Assembly: GCA_964391865.1 (NCBI GenBank)
Contig: CAYMNQ010000005.1
Coordinates: 62,001 to 126,000, forward strand
Length of the DNA: 64,000 bases
Reading direction: 5' to 3'
Source: DASZQL01 sp964391865
Lineage (GTDB): Bacteria > Planctomycetota > Phycisphaerae > Phycisphaerales > UBA1924
The translations under genes were made by a program, and so were the position numbers. Shown here piece after piece: positions 46,974 to 57,600 of the stretch (positions are counted from its first letter, which is position 1; each line of letters begins with the position of its first letter). The notes beneath the pieces are model-generated. The model saw only the letters and a program-made list of their open reading frames with translations, had not been told where the DNA came from and searched no databases.

Positions 46974-47840
46974 TTACGCCTTCTTCCTCCCGACGACACT
47001 CCACACGGGCGGCAGTGACATGAAACACGCCGGGTCGCGCGACGCTCGCTCCCACACCTCAAGGAAGTCCCGATGATCCTGCTCGGCGAGGAAACCGGTC
47101 TGCACCAGCGTGGGCACGAAGAGGCGGAAGAAGGTATCGGGCCAGGACCACATCATCGAGTCCGTGCCGTTGTTCGCGGCGGGCGGGCGGGCGATGCGCT
47201 GCGCGACTTCCAGCGACGTGACCTCAAGCCCTGCGCGGGTGAAGTGCCCGGGCAGCTGCCCGACGACATCCGGGTCGCCGCCGCGAGCGCGCCAGGACTT
47301 GCCGACGGCGGCGATGATCTTCATGAACACCGGCTCGCGCGGGGCGAGGGTCATCGATTCGTAGTTGAAATAGTCGTTCACGCCGAAGCGCCCGCCCGGT
47401 TTCAGCAGGCGCGCCACGCCACCGACCACCGCGCCTGGATCGGCGACGAAGCACAGCACCCAGCGCTCGTACGCCGCATCAAGCGAGCCGGCGGGGATCG
47501 GGAGCGCGTCGAGCGTCTGCACGTCGCCCACGACTGCGGTGATGTTCGACAGCCCGCGCCCGGCGGTTTCTTCCTTCAGCCGCGCGATGTACGCGGGAGA
47601 TTCATCGACGGCGTAGACCATGCCTCGAGCGCCGACGAGTTGCGCGAGATCGAACGTCCCGAAGCCCGGCCCGCAGCCGAGGTCGAGCACGGTCATGCCC
47701 GGCGCGATGCCGCACTGTTCCCAGGTGTGGTGCGCCCAGGCGGACCAGAGCTGGTGCTGCAATCCAAGCCGAGCGGCTTCGGCTTCGCTGGTGCCGAGGA
47801 CATAATCCTCGTGGGTCGTAGAGGGGGCGGTGGTGCTCAT
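46974..47840 (-). CDS. SAM-dependent class I methyltransferase
   Basis: A 288-residue Rossmann-fold methyltransferase. Motif I is VLDLGCGPGFGTFDLA, followed by VYAVDESPAYIARL (the acidic residue for the SAM ribose), GDVQTLDALPIPAGSLDAAY and RLLKPGGRFGVNDYF. The substrate cannot be told from sequence; it resembles UbiE/MenG-like and small-molecule methyltransferases in general. ATG at 47840 precedes STTAPSTTHEDYVLGTSEAE; a longer upstream frame is unsupported. A TATTAC hexamer lies nine bases before the ATG. It converges with murQ; the 104-bp gap between them holds no T-run terminator. Confidence 0.85.
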   Translation of the reverse strand: MSTTAPSTTHEDYVLGTSEAEAARLGLQHQLWSAWAHHTWEQCGIAPGMTVLDLGCGPGFGTFDLAQLVGARGMVYAVDESPAYIARLKEETAGRGLSNITAVVGDVQTLDALPIPAGSLDAAYERWVLCFVADPGAVVGGVARLLKPGGRFGVNDYFNYESMTLAPREPVFMKIIAAVGKSWRARGGDPDVVGQLPGHFTRAGLEVTSLEVAQRIARPPAANNGTDSMMWSWPDTFFRLFVPTLVQTGFLAEQDHRDFLEVWERASRDPACFMSLPPVWSVVGRKKA

Positions 47841-48209
47841 GCGGGAAGAGTAATACGAACGAACGGCCGTTTGCGGATGATGGTTTGAGCGACTCGGGGC
47901 ACGCCGGGAGCCGCCCTCGGAGCATGCTCGCTGACCCGGCCCATGACGCGGCACCCAGTTCCGCGGGCGCGTGCGAACGCCCCAAGCTCCGGGAAAGGGC
48001 TTGAGGCGTTTCGCAGTCCGATTGGAGAGAGAAGAGAGATGAGAGGAGATGCCGCGGCCGGCCGGGAAGTGATGTGTGTCGCCCGTCGCCGATTCCAAGC
48101 GATGCTCTGGGCGGGCACTCACGCGCCGGATTCATCATTCGTGAAAAACCTTTGCGGGCGTACACTCGTAACCCATGGGTGCTGGTGGGGAACTCGGAGG
48201 CACACACGC
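47841..48209. other. Divergent region between the methyltransferase and sigma factor genes
   Basis: The plus-strand signals are at the right end: TACACT at 48161-48166 and GGAGG at 48196-48200, nine bases before the sigma ATG. An ATG at 48175, eight bases after the TACACT, opens a 12-codon frame (MGAGGELGGTHA) whose TGA overlaps the sigma ATG. The remaining 300 bp contain no gene or repeat that I can support. Confidence 0.45.
48161..48166 (+). promoter_or_regulatory. -10-like hexamer TACACT before the sigma factor leader ORF
   Basis: GTACACT is followed by eight bases and an ATG (48175) that starts a 12-codon leader frame ending in the sigma start. The spacing is that of the leaderless starts of exbB, proS and the NtrC-type gene. 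Confidence 0.45.
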
Positions 48210-48839
48210 ATGACCGGGCCGCACGACGAACTGGCGCTAGCGAAGCGGGCGGTGGGGGGCGATGAAGAATCGCTCGCGCTGTTGCTCGAGCAGGAAGGCC
48301 CGGTGGTGCGCGAGCGGCTGGAACACCGCATCGGGGCGGCGTGGCGGAGCGTGCTCGACGCCGACGACGTGATGCAGGTGTCGTATATGGAGGCGTTCCT
48401 GCGGATCGGGAAGTTCACGCCGCAGGGGCCGGGGGCGTTCCGCGCGTGGCTGCAGCAGATCGCGGAGAACAACCTGCGCGACGCGATCAAGGGACTGGAA
48501 CGAGCGAAACGCCCGGACCCACGCAAGCGCGTGCATGGCCCGCCGGGGGAGGAATCGTTCGTCGCTCTTGTCGAAGTCCTGGGCGTAACCACCACAACAC
48601 CAAGCCGGCAGGCGGCGAAAGGGGAAGTGATCGGCGCGATGGACCACGCGCTGCGCCAATTGCCGCCCGACTACGAGAGGGTGATCCGAATGTACGACCT
48701 TGAAGGTCGCTCGGCGGTCGAGGTCTCGGCGGCGATGGGGCGGTCAAGCGGGGCGATGTTCATGCTCCGCGCGCGGGCGCACGAGCGGCTCAAGGAGATT
48801 CTGGGCGGGTCGTCACAGTTCTTCAGCACAGGGTCGTGA
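48210..48839 (+). CDS. ECF-type RNA polymerase sigma factor
   Basis: A 209-residue sigma-70 family protein with only regions 2 and 4. Region 2 is LDADDVMQVSYMEAFLRIGKF followed by FRAWLQQIAENNLRDAIKGLERAKR; region 4 is DHALRQLPPDYERVIRMYDLEGRS with the HTH VSAAMGRSSGAMFMLRARAHERL. ATG at 48210 has GGAGG nine bases upstream; the longer frame from 47943 is not supported. It is 158 bp before a serine/threonine kinase gene. ECF sigma factors next to TPR kinases are a frequent planctomycete pairing, in which the kinase is thought to control the sigma factor. No anti-sigma gene is seen. Confidence 0.92.
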   Translation: MTGPHDELALAKRAVGGDEESLALLLEQEGPVVRERLEHRIGAAWRSVLDADDVMQVSYMEAFLRIGKFTPQGPGAFRAWLQQIAENNLRDAIKGLERAKRPDPRKRVHGPPGEESFVALVEVLGVTTTTPSRQAAKGEVIGAMDHALRQLPPDYERVIRMYDLEGRSAVEVSAAMGRSSGAMFMLRARAHERLKEILGGSSQFFSTGS

Positions 48840-48997
48840 GTGATCGTGCGCGGCGTCGCTTGGAAGTTGGGAAAGGGCGGCGCTGTTCTGCCGTTCGTGC
48901 GGCGTTCGCCTTTCCGATCGGGCCTTGCCCGGTTCTGCCAGGTTGTGATTGCTTCGCAGTCTGTTCGGGGGCAGGATGATTGGGTGAGAAACACGCC

Positions 48998-51691
48998 GTG
49001 AGCCACAATCCTGCACCAGCGACCGGGACGCCGATCGATCGCGAGCGCGATCTGATCGCCGCCGCGCGCCGGCAGGTCTCTCCCCGGCCGGGGAGCGATT
49101 CGATCGCGATCACGCGCCCGATCCCGGACTCGATCCCTGGGTACGAGATCGTGCGCGAGATCCACCGCGGTGGGCAAGGTGTGGTCTATCAGGCGATCCA
49201 GAAGGCGACGACGCGCAAAGTGGCGATCAAAGTGATGAAGGAGGGCGCCTTCGCCGGACCTCGCGACAAGGCGCGCTTCGACCGCGAGGTCGAGATCCTC
49301 GCGCAGCTCGAACATCCCAACATCGTCGGCATCGTGGACTCGGGCGAAGCGGGCGGGTCGCTCTACTTTGTGATGGACTACATCTCGGGCAAGTCGCTCG
49401 ACGCGTTCATCAGCGAGCACGAGCTGTCGATCGATGCGGCTCTCGCGCTCTTCTCGAAGATTTGCGACGCCGTCAACGCGGCGCACCTGAAGGGCGTGAT
49501 CCACCGCGACCTCAAGCCGGGGAACATCCGCGTCGACGGCAGCGGCGAGCCGCACATCCTCGACTTCGGTTTGGCGAAGATCGCGACGGGCAGCGTGTCG
49601 AACGAATCGCACCCGCACATGATGACGATGACGGGGCAGTTCGTCGGCTCGCTGCCGTGGGCGTCGCCCGAGCAGGCGGCGGGGGCGGTCGGCGAGATCG
49701 ACCTGCGCACCGACGTGTACTCGCTGGGCGTGATCCTGTACCAGATGCTCACCGGCGGGCGGTTCCCGTACAAAGTCATCGGCAACATGCGCGACGTGCT
49801 CGACGCGATCATGAAAGCCGAGCCGGCGAAGCCCAGCACCGTCCGGCGGCAGATCGATGATGAAGTCGAGACGATCGTTCTGAAAAGCTTGTCCAAGGAG
49901 CGCGACCGGCGCTATCAGTCGGCGGGCGAACTCGGACGCGATGTGAAGCGCTACCTCGCGGGCGAGCCGATCGAAGCGAAGCGCGACAGCGGGTGGTACC
50001 TGCTGAGCAAGACGCTGAACCGATACCGCGTGCCGGCGGGCGTCGCCGCGGGCTTTGTCGTGCTGCTCGCCGCGTTCGCGGTGGCAATGAGCGTGCTCTA
50101 TCAGAAAGCCTCGGCGGCGGAAGAAGAAGCACGCGACGGTCAGGCGGCCGCGGTGGCGGCGCGGGATGAAGAAGCCGAGCAGCGCCGGCGCGCCGAAGCG
50201 AACTTCGCGGCCGCGCGAGAGATGGCGCGGACGTTCCTCTTCGACTTCAACGACCGCATTGAGAACCTGCGCGGCGCGACGGCGGCGCGCGAGCTGGTGC
50301 TGAAGAAGGGACTCGAATACCTCGCGGAGTTGCAGGCGCAGAAGCCGGACGACCCCGCCCTGCTCCGCGAACTGGCGGAGGCGTACGACCGCGTCGGCGA
50401 TATCCAGGGCGGGCTGTACCTGCCGAGGGTCGGCACGGGCACACAGGCGGCGGAGAGTTTCGCGCAGGCGCGGCGCATCCGCGAGGCACTGCTCGCGACA
50501 TCGCCCGATGATGCCGTACTCCGCGCCGAGTTCGCCGAGAGTCTGGCGAAGTCCGCCGGAGCGTTGCAGACCGCGCGGAAGTACGCCGACGCGAGGCGCG
50601 AGTACGAGAGATCGATCGCGGAGTACGAGCGGGCGCTCGGCGCGCCACCGGTCAACGATGCCGACGCGAGAGCGTGGCGCACCGAGACAGAGCGATCGCT
50701 CGCGCGCACGCGGCACCGGCGCGCCGGGCTGCTGCGCGACATGGCGATGGCGGCGAAGGACGACGCCGAGGCGCGCGGGTTGATCGAAGATGCTCGGGCG
50801 GATTACGCGGCGGTGGGGGAGTGGTGCCGCGCGCAGCTCACGATCGATGCGAGCGACGACCGGGCAGCATCGCTGCTGGTGCAGGGCTCGATCGGCGAAT
50901 CGGCGTGCCACGTGGTGCTGGGTCGGCGCCAGCGCGCCGCGGGCGACGCGAAACGGGATGCGAAGGACATCGCCGAAGCGCTGGCGTTGTACCGCGACGC
51001 GATCACCAGCTTTGAGTCCGGCGCGGAACCCGCGTCGAATGCGGCATCAGGTCTTCGGGCATTGGCGGAGCGATCGCCCGCCAACGCGGAACTCGCGCGG
51101 AACCAGTACATCGCGTGGCACAATCTTGGGGATGCATGGATGCGCGTGGGGAACACGGCTGAGGAATCGAAGGCGTTCCTTCAAGGCGCGGATCGCGCCG
51201 CGATGGAGGAACGCGAGCGCTCGGCCCGCGAGCGGGCGCTCGAAGCGTTCGAGCAGGCGCTCGACATCACGCGAAGGCTGGCGTCGGCGGACGAAGCGAA
51301 TATCGAGGCGCGCCGCGACGTGGCGATCTGCCTGAACAAGCTCACGAACATGCTCGCGGCCCTCGGGCGTTTGCAGGAAGCGGCGATCGCAGCGCAGGAG
51401 TCGCTCGATACCCGGCGCGACCTGCTCCGCACCGACCCCACGCAGCGGCACCGGCTCGACGTGGGTGTCGCGCTCTACCGGCGCGCGGAGATCGACCAAG
51501 ACCGCGCGGCACCGCAGCCGGCGGGCGAACTGAAGCGCGGTTACCTGATGAACGCCGAGCGGCTCTTCGCCGAGGCGGTCGAAGTGTTCGGCGGGTTGAG
51601 CGTGGACGCCGTGCTGTCCCCCGATTCGCCCGAAGTGAAGAATTCCAAACGCGATCTTGATACGGTTCGAAAGCAATTGAGCGAGAATTGA
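48998..51691 (+). CDS. Membrane serine/threonine protein kinase with C-terminal TPR-like region
   Basis: An 897-residue kinase if the GTG at 48998 is used (TTG at 48980 is an alternative). The kinase domain spans about residues 48-320: IHRGGQGVVYQA (glycine loop), VAIKVMKEG (Lys), HRDLKPGN (catalytic loop), HILDFGLAKI (DFG) and WASPEQAAG. One membrane helix follows (VPAGVAAGFVVLLAAFAVAMSVLY, about 345-368). The exterior part is a coiled-coil-like Ala/Glu-rich stretch and degenerate TPR helices to the end. All catalytic residues are present. It lies downstream of the ECF sigma gene and upstream of a PEP-CTERM protein, suggesting envelope sensing. Confidence 0.93.
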   Translation: MSHNPAPATGTPIDRERDLIAAARRQVSPRPGSDSIAITRPIPDSIPGYEIVREIHRGGQGVVYQAIQKATTRKVAIKVMKEGAFAGPRDKARFDREVEILAQLEHPNIVGIVDSGEAGGSLYFVMDYISGKSLDAFISEHELSIDAALALFSKICDAVNAAHLKGVIHRDLKPGNIRVDGSGEPHILDFGLAKIATGSVSNESHPHMMTMTGQFVGSLPWASPEQAAGAVGEIDLRTDVYSLGVILYQMLTGGRFPYKVIGNMRDVLDAIMKAEPAKPSTVRRQIDDEVETIVLKSLSKERDRRYQSAGELGRDVKRYLAGEPIEAKRDSGWYLLSKTLNRYRVPAGVAAGFVVLLAAFAVAMSVLYQKASAAEEEARDGQAAAVAARDEEAEQRRRAEANFAAAREMARTFLFDFNDRIENLRGATAARELVLKKGLEYLAELQAQKPDDPALLRELAEAYDRVGDIQGGLYLPRVGTGTQAAESFAQARRIREALLATSPDDAVLRAEFAESLAKSAGALQTARKYADARREYERSIAEYERALGAPPVNDADARAWRTETERSLARTRHRRAGLLRDMAMAAKDDAEARGLIEDARADYAAVGEWCRAQLTIDASDDRAASLLVQGSIGESACHVVLGRRQRAAGDAKRDAKDIAEALALYRDAITSFESGAEPASNAASGLRALAERSPANAELARNQYIAWHNLGDAWMRVGNTAEESKAFLQGADRAAMEERERSARERALEAFEQALDITRRLASADEANIEARRDVAICLNKLTNMLAALGRLQEAAIAAQESLDTRRDLLRTDPTQRHRLDVGVALYRRAEIDQDRAAPQPAGELKRGYLMNAERLFAEAVEVFGGLSVDAVLSPDSPEVKNSKRDLDTVRKQLSEN

Positions 51692-51718
51692 TCGGAGAGA
51701 GAGAAGGGAGAGAGGTCC

Positions 51719-54376
51719 ATGGCCCCTTATGTTTCGCGGGTGATGTTGGTGGTATTGGTCGCCGGGTCGGCGGCGGGCGTGACGCGCGCGGCGCAGCAGA
51801 CCGCGACGTGGAACAACCCCGCGGGCGGTGGGTGGAACACCGCGCTCAACTGGAACCCGGCGGTCGTGCCCAACAACGGCGTGCCCGCGGGCGATACCTA
51901 CCGCGTGTTCATCGCCCTCGCCGGCGCGCCGCCCGGCACGGCGTACACCGTGAATCTCGATGTCGATGTGACGATCGACGAACTGAACCTCACATCCGAC
52001 GACGCCACGCTCGCGTTCGGCGTGTCGCGCACGCTCAGCGTGCTCAACGACTTCATCTTCACCGACGCCGACGTCAGCGGCGCGGCGGGCGGCTCCTTCA
52101 GCGTCGGCGGCGTGTCGTCATTCACCAACGCGCGACTGACGAACGTGCCGACGGTCAATTTCGGCTCGGCGAGCACGCTCAACTCGACCAGCCGCATCGA
52201 CGGCGGCTCGCTCATCACCACGCCGGACGGCAGTACGTTCACGCTCAACGGCGCGACCATCATGGGCGCAGCGCAGTTCACGGGCGGCGTGGGCGCGACC
52301 ATCACCTTCAACGGTGCGCACCTCATGGGTGTCGGCACGTTGCGCAATCGCGGCGACCTGATCTTCGCCGGCACCTGCGAGGAGATCTGCGATTCTGGCA
52401 TCGACACCAGCGGGCAGCTCATTTGGAGCGGGCCCGATGTCGCGTTCAACGGCGATTCGACCATCACCAACCGCCCCGGCGCCGTCATCGATTTCCGCTC
52501 CGACGGGACGTTCGGGCGCACGATGGCGGGCGGCACGCAGCGCATCGTGAACGAGGGCACGCTCCGCCGCACCACCGGCGCCGCAACCGCGACTGTGAAC
52601 GACGTCGAGATCGCCAACACCGGCACGATCGAAGCCGCCAGCGGCACGCTTTTGATCGGCGGAGCGAACGGGTCGCTCATCAACGATGAAATTGTCCGCT
52701 CCGCCAGCGGCGCGACGCTCGCGATCGGCAGCGGGACGACCTTCACCAACAACGACCGCGTCGAACTCGCCGCGACCTCGCAGTTCAACATCGACGCGGC
52801 GGCGGACTTCACCAACTTCAACGCCGGCACGCTGACCGACGGCACGTACATCGTCGCCGGCACGCTCCGTTTCGGGACTGCGGATCTCACGACGATTCAG
52901 GATGCGGTGGTCTGCCTCGACGGCGCGGCATCGGATATCCGGCGCGCGGACGATTCGATGGGCATCGAGGACTCGCTCACCGCCATCGCCGGCACGACGA
53001 AGCTGGAGCTGCTCGGCGGGCGCGACTACGTGAACGCGAGCGACTTCGCCGTCGGCAACGACGCGACACTGAAGACCGGCACGGGCAGCGATTTCCAGGT
53101 TCAGACCGGTTCGCAGCTCACCAACTTCAACGCCGGCACGCTGGCGCAGGGCACCTTCGACCTGAAGGGCAACCTGCAGTTCGATACCGGCGGCATGGGC
53201 ATCGACACCATCGACGCGAAGGTGATCCTCGACGGCCCGGCGTCGGACATCACGGATTTCACACGCGCCAGCCTGCTCGGCGCGTTCGACACGCTGGCGA
53301 ACGCGGGCGAGTTCACCATCCGCAACGGGCGCAACTTCACCACCGGCGGCGACTTCACCATCAACTCGACGGGCGTTCTGAACATCGAGAACTCCGGCAT
53401 CTTCGAGGTGCCGACGGGTTTCATGCTGACGAATTTCGACTCGGGCGGGCCGGGCGTGTTCGAGAATGGGTCGTTCAATATCAACGGCACGCTGCGCGCG
53501 CCGAACGCCGCCGTCGTCACGCTGCGGAACAATGTCGTTATCCGCGGCGGCGGGTCGGGGATCATCAACTCGACCACCGGGAACGACGCGCTGGCGACTC
53601 TCTCCTTGATCGATACGACCGGATGCCTCACGGTGCTCGACGGCGCGACGCTGACGCTCGATCAACCATTGACCGTGCTGGGCAAGCTCATCATCGGCGC
53701 ACCGCCGGCGCGGCTCGACGAAGGCAACCTCCGCGTGCGCGGCGATCTCTCGCTCACGCAGACCGGCGCGGTGCTCGACTTCCAAGGCGGTCGGATCGAC
53801 CTCGCCGGTTCATTCACGCTCGGCGCCGGCGCCGCGGTCACCGGCAGCGGCTCGATCAATGTCGGCGTCACGATCCCGCCCCCGACGGGCGGCGGCGAGG
53901 AGGGCTCGTTCCAGCCCATCACCCGCGGTGCCGCGCCCATCATCCAACTCGGCGGGACAGTCTCACCCGGCAACGACGACGACTCGACCAGTGAACTCGC
54001 GTTTAACGGCGGGATGCACGTCGCTGACGGCGCGATGTTCGTCGTCGACCTGAGGAGCGCCGCCGTCGGCGACTTCGATCGCGTCGTCATCAACGGCGAC
54101 CTGATCTTCGGCGACGGCACGGGCGCCGCGGCGGGCACGCTCCTCTTCCGGCAGAAGCCGGGCTTCGTCGCCACGCCGGGGCAGGTGTTCGAGGTGCTGA
54201 GGTACAGCGGTGCGGCGGGCAGCTTTGCGTTCTTCGACGGGCTTGACCTCGGCGACGGGATGTTCCTCTCCCCGGTAGTTTCACCCGGCGGGCTGAGCGT
54301 GGTCGTCGTGCCGACGCCGGGGATGGGATTGACAATGGGGCTGCTGGCGGCATTTTCGGCTCGTCGGCGTCGATGA
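51719..54376 (+). CDS. Large secreted repeat protein with PEP-CTERM-like tail
   Basis: An 885-residue exported protein. Its signal peptide (VSRVMLVVLVAGSAAGVTRA) is followed by WNNPAGGGWNTALNWNP, a start common to autotransporter-like beta-helix repeat proteins. The body consists of Gly/Asn/Thr-rich strands with recurring blocks such as LTNFNAGTL(A/T)xGTF/Y and short LxVxNxGxxxxSG stretches, typical of a right-handed beta-helix or adhesin. The C-terminus reads VPTPGMGLTMGLLAAFSARR plus RR, a PEP-CTERM sorting tail. The start is ATG at 51719 with AGAGG four bases upstream, 27 bp after the kinase stop, so it may be cotranscribed with sigma and kinase. Confidence 0.82.
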   Translation: MAPYVSRVMLVVLVAGSAAGVTRAAQQTATWNNPAGGGWNTALNWNPAVVPNNGVPAGDTYRVFIALAGAPPGTAYTVNLDVDVTIDELNLTSDDATLAFGVSRTLSVLNDFIFTDADVSGAAGGSFSVGGVSSFTNARLTNVPTVNFGSASTLNSTSRIDGGSLITTPDGSTFTLNGATIMGAAQFTGGVGATITFNGAHLMGVGTLRNRGDLIFAGTCEEICDSGIDTSGQLIWSGPDVAFNGDSTITNRPGAVIDFRSDGTFGRTMAGGTQRIVNEGTLRRTTGAATATVNDVEIANTGTIEAASGTLLIGGANGSLINDEIVRSASGATLAIGSGTTFTNNDRVELAATSQFNIDAAADFTNFNAGTLTDGTYIVAGTLRFGTADLTTIQDAVVCLDGAASDIRRADDSMGIEDSLTAIAGTTKLELLGGRDYVNASDFAVGNDATLKTGTGSDFQVQTGSQLTNFNAGTLAQGTFDLKGNLQFDTGGMGIDTIDAKVILDGPASDITDFTRASLLGAFDTLANAGEFTIRNGRNFTTGGDFTINSTGVLNIENSGIFEVPTGFMLTNFDSGGPGVFENGSFNINGTLRAPNAAVVTLRNNVVIRGGGSGIINSTTGNDALATLSLIDTTGCLTVLDGATLTLDQPLTVLGKLIIGAPPARLDEGNLRVRGDLSLTQTGAVLDFQGGRIDLAGSFTLGAGAAVTGSGSINVGVTIPPPTGGGEEGSFQPITRGAAPIIQLGGTVSPGNDDDSTSELAFNGGMHVADGAMFVVDLRSAAVGDFDRVVINGDLIFGDGTGAAAGTLLFRQKPGFVATPGQVFEVLRYSGAAGSFAFFDGLDLGDGMFLSPVVSPGGLSVVVVPTPGMGLTMGLLAAFSARRRR

Positions 54377-54387
54377 TGCGATCGCGC

Positions 54388-54413
54388 GGAACCGCCGTGT
54401 TTCGCGGTTTTCC
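54388..54413 (+). terminator. Terminator-like hairpin after the PEP-CTERM protein
   Basis: GGAACCGC (54388-54395), loop of eight, GCGGTTTTCC (54404-54413). The stem is AACCGC/GCGGTT with GGAA/TTCC continuing after a two-T bulge. A long T-run is absent, so strength is moderate. Confidence 0.5.
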
Positions 54414-54609
54414 GTCGCCCGCTTGCGGAATCCGTCGAGCGTGCTGGAAACCGCTTGTCTTTGAACCGGACGAATTGGATGGTTGTTGGTGAACACTCGC
54501 GTGGTTCATGCCCGCTGATCGTGCGCGAGAGCGTCAATGAGTTCCGAGCCGGGAGTTAGACTGCGCATCGCAGTGGTTTCGCGCCGTCCAATGCCCCGCG
54601 GAGTCAAAC

Positions 54610-57600
54610 GTGCATACGACGATCGCTCCATCCAGTCTCATGGTCCTCATGTTCACCGACATCGAAGGGTCGGTGGCGTTGAAGACACGCGTGGGTGGGG
54701 CGGCGTACGCGTCGATGCTCGCGCGCCACGACGAGCTCTTCAAGAAGATCATCGCATCGTGCCAGGGGGCGCGGATCATCCAGGACACGGGCGACGGCTT
54801 CCTCGCGCGCTTCGCCACCGGCTCGGACGCGGTGAACGCGGCCCTGCGGTTCCAGGTCGGGCTTTCGCAGATCGCTTGGGAGCACGAGCCGCTGCGCGTG
54901 CGCATCGGGCTGAATCTCGGCGAAGTGCAGCAGATCGCGGTGGGGCAGAAGACCGACGACCAGTCGAAGGTCGTGGGCCTGCCGATGGACATCGCCGCGC
55001 GGCTCATGGGTCTCGCGTCGGGCGGGCAGATCCTGCTGACGCGGACCATCTTCGACGACGCACGCCAATACGTGCGCGAACTACCGCGGCTGAATGGTGA
55101 GGCTCGCAAGGAAATTGACTCGCAGCCGCTCCGATGGATGGCTCACGGCCAGTATCTCTTCAAGGGCTCGAACGAGCCGATGGACGTCTTCGAGGTCGGT
55201 TCGGAGGGGCTCAGCCCGCTCCGCGCACCGACGGACTCGGAAAAAGCGCGCCGCTCGGTGGCGCTCTCGGACGAAGAAACGCTCGGCTGGCGCCCCGCCG
55301 CCGGGCTCGAAGTGCCCCGCCGCGCGGGGTGGAGCCTCGTCGAGAAGCTCGGCGAGGGCGGCTTCGGCGAAGTGTGGCTCGGCAAGCACGCGCGCACCAA
55401 GGAATCACGCGTCTTCAAGTTCTGCTTCGATTCCGACCGGCTCCGCTCGTTCAAGCGCGAACTCACGCTCTTCCGCGTGCTGCGCGACGTGCTGGGCACG
55501 CGCTCGGATATCTCGCGGCTGTTCGAGGTGCAGCTCGAAGCCTCGCCCTACTTCCTCGAGACGGAGTTCTCGGAGAAGGGCGACCTCGCGGAGTACGCCG
55601 GCTCGCTGGGCGGCGTGGCGAACATCCCCTTCGAAGAGCGGCTCGACATCGTCGCGCGCACCGCCGATGCCGTCGCCGCCGCTCACTCGGTGAGCGTGCT
55701 GCACAAGGACATCAAGCCCTCCAACATCCTGATGTACGAGGCGGAGACGGGGCACATCCGCCCGCGCCTCTCCGATTTCGGCATCGGCGTCCTCACCGAC
55801 CGCTCGAAGCTCAAGGGCAGGAACATCACCGTCACCGGGCTGACGGAGGAGATGCTGGGCGGCAATCAGTCCAGCCGCACCGGCACCCGCATGTACGCCC
55901 CGCCCGAGATGCTCCGCGAGGGCGGCGAATTCACCATGCAGGGCGACGTCTACGCGCTGGGCGTGCTGCTCTACCAGCTCGCGGCGGGTGATCTCGCCAA
56001 GCCGCTGGCGCCGGGGTGGGAGCACGACATCGCCGACCCGCTGCTGCGCCGGGACATCGCGGACTGCGTGGCGGGCGACCTCTCGAAGCGCCTCGACAGC
56101 GCGAAAGCGCTCGCGGACCGCATCCGCGCGCTGCCGCAGCGCCGGGCACTGGCGCGCCGGTCGAAGCTGCTGAAGTTCGGCGCGGCGGCGAGCATCGCGC
56201 TCGTGGTGGTCGCCGGTCTGGCGGCGGCGTGGGCGGTGCAGGAGATGAATTCGCGCGAGCGGGCTGAGCAAGCCGAGAGAGCCGCCGTGGCCGCGAAGGA
56301 GGAGGCGGACACGCAGCGCGCCCGTATCCAGAAGATGTACGACGAGGACCTCGCGCTCACCAACGAAATGGTGCTCGACTTCTCCAAGCGAATCCGCCCG
56401 CTCAAGGGGGCAGTCGCGGCCCGGCAGTGGATAGCGGCGGCGGGCACCAAGTGGGCCGATCGCGTCGCGCAGCGGGAGGACCTTTCGAACGACACGAGGC
56501 TCGGGCTGTCCCGCGCGTACCTGGAAATCGCGATGACGCAGGCGGGGCTCCGCGCCGGAGGCGGCGGTGAGTCCGATGCCGCCGGGACGTCGCTCGGCAA
56601 AGCCCGGTCGCTCGCGAAGCAGGTCACGGACGCGGAACCGAGCAACGTGAACGCGAGGCTGCTCGCGGCGCGGATCATGCTCGAACAATCAAATCTCCAC
56701 AATCACCGCAACGAGAAAGAGCTGGCGCTGAGTGCGGTGCTCGAAGCCGCCGGTGCCTTCGAGAAGCTGGCCGCGGAGCAGCCGAAGAACTTCGAGACCC
56801 GCCGGCTCCTCGCTTCGGTGGTGCAGAAGACAGGCGACGTGCAGGTCGCGCTGAAGCGCGACGCCGAGGCGCTCGCGTCGTTCGAGAGATCACTCGCCAT
56901 CCGGCGTGAAGCCATGAACGCGGAGGGATTCGATCCGGCAAGCGACGCGGGCCAGCGAACACAGCGTGACCTGTCTGTGGCGCTGCTGCGTGTGGCGAAT
57001 CTCAAGAAGGATAAGCACCGCAACGAGGCCGTGGCGATGCAGAACGAGTCGATCGAGATCGCGCGCCGGCTCGACGCCCTCGCCGCAAAGCCAGGCTTTG
57101 AACCAGCACGCGATGACGACGACGACTCAGCGCAGGTCACCCGCTACCGGCGCGATTTGGCGGCTCGTTTGGTCATCGTCGGCAGCTCGCGCGTTGGGTT
57201 CGGCGAACTCGACGCGGCCGCCGCGATGCTCAACGAATCGATGACTCTGCTCGGCGATCTCATCAAGGGCGACCCGGCGGACAACCGATTGAAGCGCGAC
57301 CGCGTCCTATGCCTGCGCGCCAAGGGCGATCTTGCCCGGGCACGCGACGACTCGAAACAGGCGGTCTTGTTCTACACGGACTCGATGCGCGAGGCCCGCC
57401 CGCTGGTCGCCGCTGACCCGGCGGTATACGAGGAGCACCTGAGTACGGCGACGTCTTCCGCCGCCAAGGCCCTGCGTGCCGCGGGCGACACCCAGGCCGC
57501 GACCGATCTTGTGAGCGCGGAAATCGCGTGGGCCGAGGCGCAGCTCGCCGGCGCGAACGCTTCCTCACGTCCCGCGCTCGAGAAACTCCGCGACCAACTC

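Noticed and set aside
47943..48209. N-terminal extension of the ECF sigma factor
   Set aside because: The extension is unconserved and Arg/Cys-rich; GGAGG nine bases before 48210 marks the real start.
52118..53785. Minus-strand frame of 555 codons over the PEP-CTERM protein
   Set aside because: Antisense shadow of a repeat-rich gene; no family features.
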